From NCBI GenBank assembly GCA_035328465.1, contig DAOLIQ010000002.1:1-64000 (forward strand): a stretch of DNA of 64,000 nt, written 5' to 3'. Positions within the stretch are counted from its first letter, which is position 1. Every line of letters begins with the position of its first letter. Positions 55,434 to 64,000 of the stretch are shown here, in pieces. The stretch comes from JADJEI01 sp035328465. GTDB lineage: Bacteria; Bacteroidota; Ignavibacteria; Ignavibacteriales; Ignavibacteriaceae. The translations under genes and the position numbers were made by a program. The notes beneath the pieces were generated by a model, which was not told where the DNA came from, searched no databases, and saw only the letters and a list, made by a program, of their open reading frames with translations.

Positions 55434-57057
55434 AAAACAAAGACGATCCATTGTGGTTAAATACTGGTTAAGTAATTTAAGTTTCCATGAGAAGCTTCCA
55501 TCAATAAAGATTAGATTATTAATTTTTTACTCCCTCTTTTTTTTCAATTCCTTTGCGCAAATTAAATATCTCGATTCCCTTTTTAGCGATGATGGTATTA
55601 GTTTAACAAACCTTGGTAATTTTGAAGGGGCTTGGAGTGTCTTTAGTACAAATGAAAATAAAATTATTGTTAGCGGCTGGTCGAAGCTAAGCACAGAATC
55701 TCCTGAAGATATTTTATTAATGCGATTTAATAATGATGGGAGTATTGACAGTACTTTTAAATCAGGCAATATTATCTCTGTCGAGGAATTTACTTGGGAA
55801 AGTTCTTACGCATCAATTGAACAAAAGGATGGGAAGATTCTTATCGCTGGAAGATTTTATAACGGACTAAACTGGGATTTTATGTTGGCAAGATTTTATG
55901 CTGATGGAAGATTAGATAGTTCTTTTGCCCAGAATGGATTTGCTATTATTGATATAAGCTCTGATGATAGAGCCTTCTCAATTGATTTACAGAATGATGA
56001 CAAAATTATTATTGCCGGCTTCGTGAATATTAACAATTGGGATTTTGCAGTGTTGAGGTTTAATTCTAATGGGTTACTAGATAATACTTTTGGAAATAAC
56101 GGAATAGTTATTAATGATTTTGATGGCGATATCGATGTCGCTTTTTCTATAAAAACACAATCAGACTCGAAAATAATAGCGTGTGGATGGACTTTCAGCA
56201 ATGCAAGCTGGAATTTTGCTATGATTAGATATAATTCAGATGGCTCCCTCGATCAAAATTTCGGTAATAAAGGAATTGTGATTACTGATGTTGATAATGT
56301 ATATAATACTTCTCACAGCATTGCAATTCAGGAAGATGGTAAGTACGTCGTTACAGGTTACAGATATTTTCGAGAGAGATTAGACACTGATATTCTTTTG
56401 GTGAGGTATAACAGTGATGGTTCAATTGATCAGTCATTTGGAGTAAATGGATTTGTCACTAAAGATATAAATAGAAATGAGGATTTTGCTTGGGACGTAA
56501 TTATTCAATCTGATGAAAGAATCTTAGTAACTGGTTATACCAAGTCTGACTCATCAAAAAATGTTGTTACTCTCCGGTTTAATAATAATGGCCAAATTGA
56601 TAGTACGTTTGGAGACAGTGGTGTTATCATTACTTCAATTTTCGGTTTTGATGAAGAAGGCAGGCACTTAGCATTACAAAATGATGGTAAAATCTTGGTT
56701 ACAGGATACAGTTTCAATGGAGTTGATCAGGACCTTTTCATACTAAGAATAAATCCGGATGGAAATATTCTCCCTGTTCCTCAGGTCGATTCAACTTTGA
56801 CAAATCTATCTCAGAACTATCCAAATCCCTTTACGACCAAAACATTAATCCCTTTAAATCTGCATGAAACAAGCTACGTCACTTTAAAAGTCTATAATGC
56901 TTTGGGTGAGGAGGTTTCATCTTTAATCGATGAAGTAAAAATAGCTGGGAATTATAAAGTACTATTTGACAGGAGTAACCTTTCAAGCGGTATATATCTT
57001 TATCAATTAATTACAAAAAATTATAGCCAGGCAAAAAAGATGTTAATCATAAAATAA
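55423..57057 (+). CDS. secreted delta-60-repeat protein with T9SS type A sorting domain
   Basis: About 544 residues. A hydrophobic export segment (LLIFYSLFFFNSFAQ) lies unusually far in, about 32-46 residues from ATG 55423, so the true start may be a later non-ATG codon; GTG 55405 is another option. Then come about seven delta-60 repeats (for example DFMLARFYADGRLDSSFAQNG, DFAVLRFNSNGLLDNTFGNNG), probably forming a beta-propeller. The last 84 residues are a type IX sorting domain, from LSQNYPNPFTTKTLIPLNL to SSGIYLYQL. The protein is expected outside the cell or on its surface. Confidence 0.88.
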   Translation: MLAKKQRRSIVVKYWLSNLSFHEKLPSIKIRLLIFYSLFFFNSFAQIKYLDSLFSDDGISLTNLGNFEGAWSVFSTNENKIIVSGWSKLSTESPEDILLMRFNNDGSIDSTFKSGNIISVEEFTWESSYASIEQKDGKILIAGRFYNGLNWDFMLARFYADGRLDSSFAQNGFAIIDISSDDRAFSIDLQNDDKIIIAGFVNINNWDFAVLRFNSNGLLDNTFGNNGIVINDFDGDIDVAFSIKTQSDSKIIACGWTFSNASWNFAMIRYNSDGSLDQNFGNKGIVITDVDNVYNTSHSIAIQEDGKYVVTGYRYFRERLDTDILLVRYNSDGSIDQSFGVNGFVTKDINRNEDFAWDVIIQSDERILVTGYTKSDSSKNVVTLRFNNNGQIDSTFGDSGVIITSIFGFDEEGRHLALQNDGKILVTGYSFNGVDQDLFILRINPDGNILPVPQVDSTLTNLSQNYPNPFTTKTLIPLNLHETSYVTLKVYNALGEEVSSLIDEVKIAGNYKVLFDRSNLSSGIYLYQLITKNYSQAKKMLIIK

Positions 57058-57064
57058 TATTAAA

Positions 57065-57610
57065 TTATTCTTTTCTATTCTTATCAAAAACTTTCCTCAT
57101 CTCGTAAATAGCTATTCCGTATGCCACGGCTACATTAAGTGATTGTTTAATTCCATACTGAGGAATTTCAATTGAAAAATCACATAGGTCTATTAGTTCC
57201 TGTGATACTCCGGTTATTTCGTTACCAACAATTACGCAAAGTGGGAATTCATTTTTGGTTACGGCGTGATAGGGAATTGTTCTACTTGTTAATTCCAGTG
57301 CACAGATTTTTATTCCTTCTGATTTTAATTTAAGCACAACTTCTTTTGCATCTTTAACGTATTCCCAGTTTACACTTTGCGTAGCTCCGAGAGCCGTTTT
57401 TAATATATCTTTTTTAGGCGGGGAAGGGGTAAATCCACAGAGATAAAGTTTTTCAATCATAACACCATCAGATGTTCGAAAGATTGAACCAACATTGTAA
57501 GTGCTTCTAATGCTGTTTAGTACCACATATACCGGAAGCCTATTTACTTTGTGAAGGTTTTCAAGTGTGCTTCGGTTCGCTGAAATTTCGTCGTGAGTTA
57601 ATTTTTTCAT
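57065..57610 (-). CDS. TrmH/SpoU-family RNA methyltransferase
   Basis: SPOUT-fold methyltransferase of 181 residues acting on tRNA or rRNA ribose. The motifs are VLNSIRSTYNVGSIFRTSDG (motif 1), CVIVGNEITGVSQELIDLCD (motif 2, SAM binding) and IEIPQYGIKQSLNVAVAYGIAIYEM (motif 3). No N-terminal RNA-binding extension is present. It starts eight bases after rlmN on the minus strand, so the two are cotranscribed. It converges on the T9SS client gene with seven bases between stops. Confidence 0.88.
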   Translation of the reverse strand: MKKLTHDEISANRSTLENLHKVNRLPVYVVLNSIRSTYNVGSIFRTSDGVMIEKLYLCGFTPSPPKKDILKTALGATQSVNWEYVKDAKEVVLKLKSEGIKICALELTSRTIPYHAVTKNEFPLCVIVGNEITGVSQELIDLCDFSIEIPQYGIKQSLNVAVAYGIAIYEMRKVFDKNRKE

Positions 57611-57618
57611 AAAAATAA

Positions 57619-58737
57619 TTATTTGAATTTAATCGCAAGCTGACCGCAAGCGGCAGCAATATCTTCACCTTGTGTAAATCGGACAATCACGGTAATGTCT
57701 CTTTCACGAAGCTTCCGTACGAATTCTTCAATCTTATATTTTGCTGTAGGTCGTAATTCAGATGAAAAGCCTGTCGGATTCATGTGGGCTAATGAGTTAA
57801 ACGGAATAACATTTACTTTTGAAGGAATGCTTTTGCAAAGCTTAACTAATGCAGTTAAATCTTTCTCGGTATCATTTAAATCTTTCAGCATAATATATTC
57901 AAAAGTGATGCGAGTATGAGTCTTACTTGAATAATATTTTAATGCATCGAGGTTTTCTTTAAGACTGTACTTCAAATTTATCGGCATAATTTTACTTCGT
58001 ATTTCTTCGAAGCAGGAATGAAGCGAGAATGCTAATTTAGGTTTCAATCCGGAATCAGCAAGTTCTTTAATTTTATGAGGAATACCTGCTGTGGATACAG
58101 TGATTTTTTTAAGACTAATCCCGGTTGTTAATTCTTCAGAAAAAATTTTTAAAGTATTGAATGCTGCATCATAATTTAATAATGGTTCACCCATCCCCAT
58201 AAAAACAATGTTGGTAAGATTTTCTTTCCCAAAATCTTTGGCAGCTAAAAGATATTGATCAAATATCTCACCTGCAGTTAAATTTTTTTTATATCCCATA
58301 AGTCCGGTGGCGCAAAATTTACAATCAAGCGGGCAGCCAACTTGTGTGGAGATACAAAGCGTATTTCTTTTTGCTTCGGGAATTATTACAGATTCAATTT
58401 TATTACCATCAACAGTTTCAAAAATAAATTTTTTTGTCCCGGTTTCACATGATGTTTCAGAATCGAAGTAAGTTAAACTTTGGAGAATCGTTTCTTCGGA
58501 CAATTTTAATCTAAGAGATTTGGGAAGATTTAACATTTCATCAAAACTGAGTGATAGGTGATTGTACATCCAATTAAATACTTGTCCGGCACGATAAGCA
58601 GGCTCACCAATAGAATTAAAATAAGTTTTTAATTCCTCAAATGTTAATCCCTTTAGAACTGTTTTCTTAGAATGATTACTGATTAAGCGGGTTGGTGTCA
58701 TATAAATTATTGAAAATTTCTCTGTGAATATAATCAT
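57619..58737 (-). CDS. rlmN: dual-specificity RNA methyltransferase RlmN
   Basis: Radical-SAM enzyme that methylates C2 of A2503 in 23S rRNA and A37 in some tRNAs. The iron-sulfur motif CPLDCKFCATGLMGYKKNL (CxxxCxxC) is central; MGMGEPLLNYD and ISLKKITVSTAGIPHKI also match. The conserved methyl-carrying cysteine is in the C-terminal AAACGQLA. An N-terminal helix domain (LTFEELKTYFNSIGEPAYRAGQVFNWMY) is present. The start could be the ATG at 58701 (360 residues) instead of 58737 (372); neither has a ribosome site. Confidence 0.94.
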   Translation of the reverse strand: MIIFTEKFSIIYMTPTRLISNHSKKTVLKGLTFEELKTYFNSIGEPAYRAGQVFNWMYNHLSLSFDEMLNLPKSLRLKLSEETILQSLTYFDSETSCETGTKKFIFETVDGNKIESVIIPEAKRNTLCISTQVGCPLDCKFCATGLMGYKKNLTAGEIFDQYLLAAKDFGKENLTNIVFMGMGEPLLNYDAAFNTLKIFSEELTTGISLKKITVSTAGIPHKIKELADSGLKPKLAFSLHSCFEEIRSKIMPINLKYSLKENLDALKYYSSKTHTRITFEYIMLKDLNDTEKDLTALVKLCKSIPSKVNVIPFNSLAHMNPTGFSSELRPTAKYKIEEFVRKLRERDITVIVRFTQGEDIAAACGQLAIKFK

Positions 58738-58940
58738 TCATTCGCGGCAGATAAAACCAAATAATTTTGTGATTGGTGATTGGAGCTTAATCTTAACCTC
58801 GATTAATTATATAACACTTATAAAAGTTATTTGACTTTCTTTCTGCAGAAAATTGCGCAGCTACATAGATTACTTTATTTTTAAACCAATGGAAAAAAGG
58901 TTTAAGAATTATACATACAAATCAAATCAGTGGAGTTATA

Positions 58941-60086
58941 ATGAATTTTGAATTTACAGAAGATCACAAAATGATTCAGGAATCGGCAAAAGAATTTGCA
59001 CGCGAAGTAATCGCTCCTTCCTCAATTGATAGAGACATAAAAGCAGAATTCCCGACCGAAATTATAAAACAAATGGGTGAACTCGGTTTTATGGGTATGA
59101 TGGTTACTCCTGAATATGGAGGCGCCGGCTTGGATACGATTAGTTACGTGCTAGCAATGATAGAAATTTCAAAGGTGGATGCAAGCTGCGGCGTGATAAT
59201 GTCCGTAAATAATTCTCTCGTTTGTTATGGATTGGAAAAGTATGGCTCCGACTTTATAAAACAAAAATATTTAATTCCGCTTGCAAAGGGTGAAAAATTA
59301 GGAGCCTTCGCTTTGTCAGAACCCGAAGCAGGAAGTGACGCTACCAAACAAAAGACCACTGCTGATCGAAATGGTGATTTTTATATTTTAAATGGCATAA
59401 AAAATTGGATCACCAACGGAACTACCGCAGATTATGTTTTAGTAATGGCTACAACTGATAAAGAAAAAGCGCACCATGGAATTTCAACTTTGTTAGTAGA
59501 ACGCGGAACACCCGGATTTGATCATGGCAAAAAGGAAGATAAGCTTGGTATCAGAAGTTCAGATACTTGCTCTTTGACTTTTGAAAATTGTAAAATCCCA
59601 AAAGAAAATTTGGTTTGGGAAGAAGGCAAGGGATTTAACTTTGCAATGAATACTCTAAACGGGGGGAGAATTGGAATTGCTTCACAGGCAATCGGCATTG
59701 CTGAAGGAGCATTCGAAGCCGCTTTAAAATATTCTAAAGAACGTAAAGCATTCGGAACAATTATTTCAAATCATCAGGCTATTCAATTTAAACTCGCAGA
59801 TATGGCTGTTAAGATTGATGCGGCAAAAATGCTTACATTAAAAGCCGCTGCAATGAAGGATGCAGGATTAAAATATTATAAAGAAGCTGCGATGGCTAAA
59901 CTATACGCTTCCACTATAGCGTTTGAGTGTGCTTCGGAGGCGATTCAAATACATGGTGGTTACGGCTATGTTAGAGAATATCTTGTGGAAAGATATCTTC
60001 GTGATTCAAAAATCACTGAAATTTATGAAGGTACAAATGAAATTCAGCGAGTCGTTATCGCAAGAGCATTATTAGATTCAAAATAA
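58941..60086 (+). CDS. acyl-CoA dehydrogenase
   Basis: FAD enzyme of 381 residues that oxidises acyl-CoA to enoyl-CoA. FALSEPEAGSDATKQKTTA is the FAD/substrate signature, and the catalytic glutamate is E363 in IYEGTNEIQRVVIARALL, the position used by short- and branched-chain enzymes. The length is complete. ETF genes are not in the window. The 203-base gap before it has a 12-base palindrome TTTCTGCAGAAA (58840-58851) and no gene. The next gene begins two bases after its stop. Confidence 0.94.
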   Translation: MNFEFTEDHKMIQESAKEFAREVIAPSSIDRDIKAEFPTEIIKQMGELGFMGMMVTPEYGGAGLDTISYVLAMIEISKVDASCGVIMSVNNSLVCYGLEKYGSDFIKQKYLIPLAKGEKLGAFALSEPEAGSDATKQKTTADRNGDFYILNGIKNWITNGTTADYVLVMATTDKEKAHHGISTLLVERGTPGFDHGKKEDKLGIRSSDTCSLTFENCKIPKENLVWEEGKGFNFAMNTLNGGRIGIASQAIGIAEGAFEAALKYSKERKAFGTIISNHQAIQFKLADMAVKIDAAKMLTLKAAAMKDAGLKYYKEAAMAKLYASTIAFECASEAIQIHGGYGYVREYLVERYLRDSKITEIYEGTNEIQRVVIARALLDSK

Positions 60087-60088
60087 AA

Positions 60089-60544
60089 TTGAAATTGTTA
60101 TTGATTTATATTTTTCTTCTGCTTCAATCTTTTTTATTCGCACAAAGTGATTGGAAGAGATGGGAAGCAGAAGATATTTCTTATCAAATAAAAGAGAATC
60201 ATCGAAGCCGTGATTATTCATTCGAGTTTGAAAACATCTCTGATTTTAGTGTAAAAGTTTTTACTAATTCTTACTGGTTTTTTATTTCAGAGGTGGATGG
60301 AGACAATTGCCCTTACAGTCCATCTTGTTCGTCATTTTTTATGGCTTCGGTAAAAGAAACTAATCCTGCTCAAGGTTTATTAATGTTCTTCGATAGGTTT
60401 ACACGCGATTTTAATATTTTCAATCGCAAGTCTCACTATCCTCGTTTTATCGACGGTCAATATTTTGACCCACCTTACCTATATACTTTGGAAGAATCAA
60501 AAATAAAATATACACCTCCTGTCCTTTTAACTTCCGATAAATGA
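60089..60544 (+). CDS. secreted YidD-domain protein
   Basis: A 151-residue protein. An N-terminal signal peptide (about 1-19, LLLIYIFLLLQSFLFAQ) is followed by a YidD domain (about 60-105): YWFFISEVDGDNCPYSPSCSSF, then MASVKETNPAQGLLMFFDRFTRDF. In normal YidD the same core reads like CRFxPTCSxYxxEAI; YidD has no signal peptide and aids membrane protein insertion from the cytoplasm. Here the domain would lie outside the inner membrane. Start is TTG, two bases after the acyl-CoA dehydrogenase, and its stop overlaps the next start (ATGA). Confidence 0.8.
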   Translation: MKLLLIYIFLLLQSFLFAQSDWKRWEAEDISYQIKENHRSRDYSFEFENISDFSVKVFTNSYWFFISEVDGDNCPYSPSCSSFFMASVKETNPAQGLLMFFDRFTRDFNIFNRKSHYPRFIDGQYFDPPYLYTLEESKIKYTPPVLLTSDK

Positions 60545-61404
60545 AATTATTTTTTTTAATTGCTTTATTTACATTTAGCTTTATATTTGTAAAAAATTTA
60601 TCAGCACAAAATGAATTTCATTCTCCCCCAAATGTAAAATTGTTTGCTGACTATCTTTTCTGCGAAAAAGATTATCTGCGCGCTGCCGAGGAATATCAAA
60701 AATTAAATAGTGAGAAAATGGATGATACAGTTGACTATAAAATTGCTTTATCTTATTCGATCATTAAAGACTTTGCAAATGCAAAGAAATCATTAAGTAA
60801 AATTGATAGAAAATCTGTTTTTTATGAATTGTCAGCACTTGAATTACTTAAGATAAATTATCTTTTAAATGAAAGAACAGAGTTAGAAAAAAGTGAAAAC
60901 TTTGATTCTATTTTTACAGATAGTCAAAAGAAATCATCTGCAATGAAATTAATTTTTCTTGCAGAATTAAAGGAAGGAACTTTTTTAAAAAATGCAAATG
61001 ATTTTCTTTTCGCATTTAATGACTCTGAAAAAGCATCTGCAAAAGAATTATTCGATTTAAAAATTTTCCCACCATATAAAAATTCTCTAAAAGCAGGAAT
61101 ATTATCTGCTATTATTCCCGGCGCAGGGAAATTTTATGTTGATGAAATCGGCGATGGGGTAATGGCTTTACTTACTACGGGTATCTTTGCCTTTTTATCG
61201 TACGACAACTTCAAAGCTGAACATAATTTCAGGGGGTGGTTATTTGCCGGCATAAGTACGCTTTTTTATGCAGGTAATATTTATGGCTCAGTTGCTGCAG
61301 CGCAAATCTATAACACTCGTGTTGATTATGAATTTGGTGTAAAGCTAAATTCATTCCTCGATGATAATAAATTCTTTATTCCACAAATTAACTTCTGCAA
61401 ATAA
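60541..61404 (+). CDS. exported TPR/membrane protein with PGAGxFY motif (first)
   Basis: 287 residues of unknown function. A signal peptide (about 1-22, LFFLIALFTFSFIFVKNLSAQ) is followed by a helical, TPR-like region (about 30-170, FCEKDYLRAAEEYQKLN), then a membrane part with SLKAGILSAIIPGAGKFYVDEIGDGVMALLTTGIFAFLSY and a second helix pair. The PGAGKFY motif before a hydrophobic hairpin is shared with the next protein. It is translationally coupled to the secreted YidD gene. Together they look like one complex; this is inference. Confidence 0.7.
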   Translation: MKLFFLIALFTFSFIFVKNLSAQNEFHSPPNVKLFADYLFCEKDYLRAAEEYQKLNSEKMDDTVDYKIALSYSIIKDFANAKKSLSKIDRKSVFYELSALELLKINYLLNERTELEKSENFDSIFTDSQKKSSAMKLIFLAELKEGTFLKNANDFLFAFNDSEKASAKELFDLKIFPPYKNSLKAGILSAIIPGAGKFYVDEIGDGVMALLTTGIFAFLSYDNFKAEHNFRGWLFAGISTLFYAGNIYGSVAAAQIYNTRVDYEFGVKLNSFLDDNKFFIPQINFCK

Positions 61405-61408
61405 ATTG

Positions 61409-62251
61409 ATGGGAAGATTTAGCCGATTAATTGTCTTAGTTGTTCTGATGTTTTTACCCAGCCACTCTTTTACTCAGCAGATTTACGAAAGTCAATACGA
61501 CTTTGCTAGAAATTTGATGAATGAGAAAAAATATTTCGATGCCATCACAGAATTTAAACGATTGATTTTCTTCAACAGAGACAGCACAAATTTATTTCTA
61601 TATTACTCATTAATTGGAGATTGTTATAATGCTGGTGCAAAGTTTGATGAGTCTATTTATTATTACACATTGTCCGAAATAAATTCAAAAACGTCTGGGC
61701 AGATTTATGATGCACAAATAAAAATCATCCGTAGTAATATTTTACGTAGAACTACTAACCGAGCATTATCTTTACTCGATTCTCTAGCAGCGAATAAAAA
61801 TTATTTGGATAAAATTGATGAAATAAATTACTGGCGAGGCTGGGCTTTTATTTTCTCTGACGATTGGGAATCAGCCTCTGTTGAATTTGCAAAAGTTGAT
61901 TCAGCAAAACAGCTTGCAGAGTTCTGCAGACTGACTAACGAAAATCTTTATTCGGTCACGCTCGCCAAAACGTTATCTTATTTTTTCCCGGGGCTTGGTC
62001 AATTTTACACTGGTAATTATGTAAGCGGTTTATTATCGCTTGGGTGGAATGTACTTTGGGGCTACACCGCGATAAAAGCATTTTCGGCTGATAGGATTTT
62101 TGATGGAATCATGGTCTCAAATTTTTTGTGGTTCAGATTTTATCGTGGTAATTTTGAAAACGCTGAAAAATTTGCTGAAGAGGTTAACTTGTTAGAAACA
62201 AATAAAGCACTAAACTGGCTCCAAAATGAATTTAACGGTACAAAACCGTAA
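61409..62251 (+). CDS. exported TPR/membrane protein with PGLGxFY motif (second)
   Basis: 280 residues, with the same plan as the previous protein. A signal peptide (about 1-24, LIVLVVLMFLPSHSFTQ), helical repeats (about 30-175, FARNLMNEKKYFDAITEFKRLIFF), then TLSYFFPGLGQFYTGNYVSGLLSLGWNVLWGYTAIKAF and a further hydrophobic stretch. I take ATG 61409, four bases after the previous stop; an open frame from 61361 lies inside that gene. It completes the three-gene set with the YidD-domain protein. Confidence 0.7.
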   Translation: MGRFSRLIVLVVLMFLPSHSFTQQIYESQYDFARNLMNEKKYFDAITEFKRLIFFNRDSTNLFLYYSLIGDCYNAGAKFDESIYYYTLSEINSKTSGQIYDAQIKIIRSNILRRTTNRALSLLDSLAANKNYLDKIDEINYWRGWAFIFSDDWESASVEFAKVDSAKQLAEFCRLTNENLYSVTLAKTLSYFFPGLGQFYTGNYVSGLLSLGWNVLWGYTAIKAFSADRIFDGIMVSNFLWFRFYRGNFENAEKFAEEVNLLETNKALNWLQNEFNGTKP

Positions 62252-62374
62252 TTTTATTCAGAAGTTTTTAGTCTAGTAAAATTCTAATTAAATGTTATAT
62301 TCAATCTAAAGAATTATAAAATATTGTAATTGCTAGCATTAATTCCCTTATTTAAAACCAAAATTGGAGATTAA

Positions 62375-62992
62375 ATGAAGAATAAAGGTTTAATAATCGG
62401 TTTATCTGTCGTCGGTGTAATATTGTTGGGAATATTCATGATGATAATGTGGGGAGTAGGCGTTTATAATAATATGGTAACGTTAAATGAATCAGTCACC
62501 AAAAGTTGGGGACAAGTGGAGAACCAATATCAGCGAAGGGCTGATCTGATTCCTAATCTTGTTAACACGGTTAAAGGTTACGCTGATTTTGAACAGAAAG
62601 TTTTGACTGACGTGATTGAGGCGCGTTCCAGAGTAAGTCAATTCAATATCACACCAGAAGTTTTGAATGATCCTGCTGCGTTTCAGAAATTTCAATCGCT
62701 TCAAGGAGAGTTAAGCGGCGCACTTTCAAGATTATTAGTTACAGTTGAAAATTATCCTAATCTAAAAGCCAACGAAGGATTTTTGAATCTACAGGCTCAG
62801 CTTGAGGGAACTGAAAACCGAATTACAGTTGAGCGAAAGAATTTCAACGAATCTGTACTCACTTATAATACTTCTATAAAGAAATTTCCCGCATCATTTT
62901 TAGCCGGAATGTTTGGCTTTAATGAGAAACAATATTTTAAATCTCAAGCTGGAAGTGAAAACGCTCCCAAGGTTGATTTCGGCACTCGATGA
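62375..62992 (+). CDS. lemA: LemA family protein
   Basis: 205 residues: one N-terminal membrane helix (about 8-30) and a four-helix bundle beginning YNNMVTLNESVTKSWGQVENQYQRRADLIPNLVNTVKGYA, then TVERKNFNESVLTYNTSIKKFP near the end. LemA proteins are common and their role is unclear. The usual partner, a TPM-domain gene, starts within its stop codon (ATGA). The 123 bases before it contain no gene. Confidence 0.93.
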   Translation: MKNKGLIIGLSVVGVILLGIFMMIMWGVGVYNNMVTLNESVTKSWGQVENQYQRRADLIPNLVNTVKGYADFEQKVLTDVIEARSRVSQFNITPEVLNDPAAFQKFQSLQGELSGALSRLLVTVENYPNLKANEGFLNLQAQLEGTENRITVERKNFNESVLTYNTSIKKFPASFLAGMFGFNEKQYFKSQAGSENAPKVDFGTR

Positions 62993-63690
62993 GAATTTTA
63001 TTCTTTGTTCTTGTTAGTTCAATTTTATTGTTTGCTCAGCCCGAAGTACCTGAGCTTAAAATGTGGGTTACAGATCAAACAAGTACATTAAAATCTGATG
63101 AGCTAACAAATTTAAACACTCGCTTAAAAACCTATGAAGATACCACTTCAAATCAATTAATTGCTTTGATGATCGCTTCACTTGAGGATTATCCGATTGA
63201 AGATTATTCTCACGAAGTAGCAACAAAAAATAAAATAGGGACTGAAAAACATGACAACGGTGTTTTACTTTTAGTGGTAAAGAATGACCGAAAACTTCGC
63301 ATCGAAGTTGGGTATGGATTAGAAGGCGCACTACCCGATGCTCTTGCAAGCTCAATTATCCGAAATGTCATCATCCCTAAGTTTAAAAACAATGAATACT
63401 ACGCAGGTATAAGCGATGGCATCAATGCAATCATTGCAACTATTGCCGGTGAGTACAAAGCAGAGCCTGATAGTGATTCTGACGGAGGTGGTTCAATTAT
63501 TTTTACCATCTTCGTAATTATTTTTATTATTATTATGCTTTTTGGAAAATCAACCGGTGGAAAATCCGGCGGATTTTATTATGGCGGTAGTTCAGGAAGC
63601 GGCGGTTTTTCGAGCGGAGGATTTTCAAGTGGTGGTTTTAGCGGTGGAGGTGGTTCTTTCGGCGGCGGCGGAGCAAGTGGAAGCTGGTAA
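62989..63690 (+). CDS. TPM-domain (YgcG-like) membrane protein
   Basis: 233 residues: signal peptide (about 1-17), TPM domain (about 22-150, VTDQTSTLKSDELTNLNTRLKTYEDTTSNQL, then NGVLLLVVKNDRKLRIEVGYGLEGALPD), one membrane helix (about 165-183, GSIIFTIFVIIFIIIMLFG) and a glycine/serine-rich tail that ends GGGGASGSW. Such tails are typical of the YgcG group. TPM domains in plants act in photosystem II repair; the bacterial function is unknown. It is coupled to lemA. Confidence 0.9.
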   Translation: MRILFFVLVSSILLFAQPEVPELKMWVTDQTSTLKSDELTNLNTRLKTYEDTTSNQLIALMIASLEDYPIEDYSHEVATKNKIGTEKHDNGVLLLVVKNDRKLRIEVGYGLEGALPDALASSIIRNVIIPKFKNNEYYAGISDGINAIIATIAGEYKAEPDSDSDGGGSIIFTIFVIIFIIIMLFGKSTGGKSGGFYYGGSSGSGGFSSGGFSSGGFSGGGGSFGGGGASGSW

Positions 63691-63775
63691 TATTTTATTA
63701 TTGGATTGAGTATGAAAAATTATATTCATATTTTTAGATAAAGCAATTAGATATTTAAAATTATTATTGAAATAA

Positions 63776-64000
<225 letters not shown>

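Noticed and set aside
58738..58940. Possible tRNA, small RNA or promoter in the gap before the acyl-CoA dehydrogenase
   Set aside because: No tRNA-like arms or TTCGA loop are present. TTGACT at 58831 has no good -10 at the right distance. Only a 12-base palindrome and a short GTGATTG direct repeat are seen.

Overview
The window is 64 kb of dense, AT-rich bacterial chromosome, mostly core genes. It most resembles the Ignavibacteria (Bacteroidota/Chlorobiota group). Evidence for this is a type IX secretion (T9SS) sorting domain of the Ignavibacteria style (NYPNPF opening, SSGIYLYQL-like end) on the protein at 55423-57057, a SusC-like TonB-dependent receptor with a carboxypeptidase-regulatory N-terminus, two TonB proteins, a Chlorobi-type dicluster ferredoxin at the right edge, and two -10 boxes reading TATATTTG, which fit the Bacteroidota promoter consensus. 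The assignment is inferred from gene content; no rRNA or tRNA gene is present. One assembly gap (100 N, 44145-44244) interrupts two genes.

Layout. 78-3007: three-subunit proton-translocating transhydrogenase (pntAA-pntAB-pntB), closed by a terminator. 3165-7474: an envelope protein, a TonB-dependent receptor and a membrane protein. 7474-13570: xseA-xseB-dxs, a Gfo/Idh/MocA oxidoreductase and a PhoB/PhoR-like two-component pair, tightly packed. 13681-22831: asnS, then the membrane arm of complex I (nuoJKLMN) without nuoA-I, then the NAD(P)HX repair enzyme and a VanZ-like protein. 22901-24357: two tandem tonB paralogues with a terminator. 24576-27302: DUF218 protein, nusB, MFS transporter. 27311-31036 (minus): CDF metal transporter, aminotransferase, SEL1-repeat protein. 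31336-40297: AHSA1-like protein (minus), pyrG, TPR protein, formiminotransferase-cyclodeaminase, a TIGR02757 protein and a hybrid histidine kinase.

40475-47992 looks like a peptide-use neighbourhood: OPT oligopeptide transporter, PqqD-like protein, PepD dipeptidase (cut by the gap), an MFS transporter resembling eukaryotic MFSD1 (cut by the gap), two paralogous envelope proteins and an M29-like aminopeptidase. 48137-57057 holds secA, a PII gene, a large TPR lipoprotein that could be a PorW/SprE-like T9SS part, a monofunctional GT51 transglycosylase, an AlbA-domain protein and a delta-60-repeat T9SS client. 57065-58737 (minus) has two RNA methyltransferases. 58941-64000 has an acyl-CoA dehydrogenase, a secreted YidD-domain protein coupled to two TPR/membrane proteins, lemA with a TPM-domain gene, and the start of a ferredoxin gene.

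The genes suggest a respiratory heterotroph with NADH-driven energy conservation, peptide and histidine catabolism, acyl-CoA oxidation and T9SS export. I saw no phage, insertion sequence, CRISPR array or recognisable defence island. The least explained items are a 22-bp near-perfect hairpin that contains the start codon of the gene at 46258, the secreted-YidD triad at 60089-62251, and the MFSD1-like transporter beside a dipeptidase.
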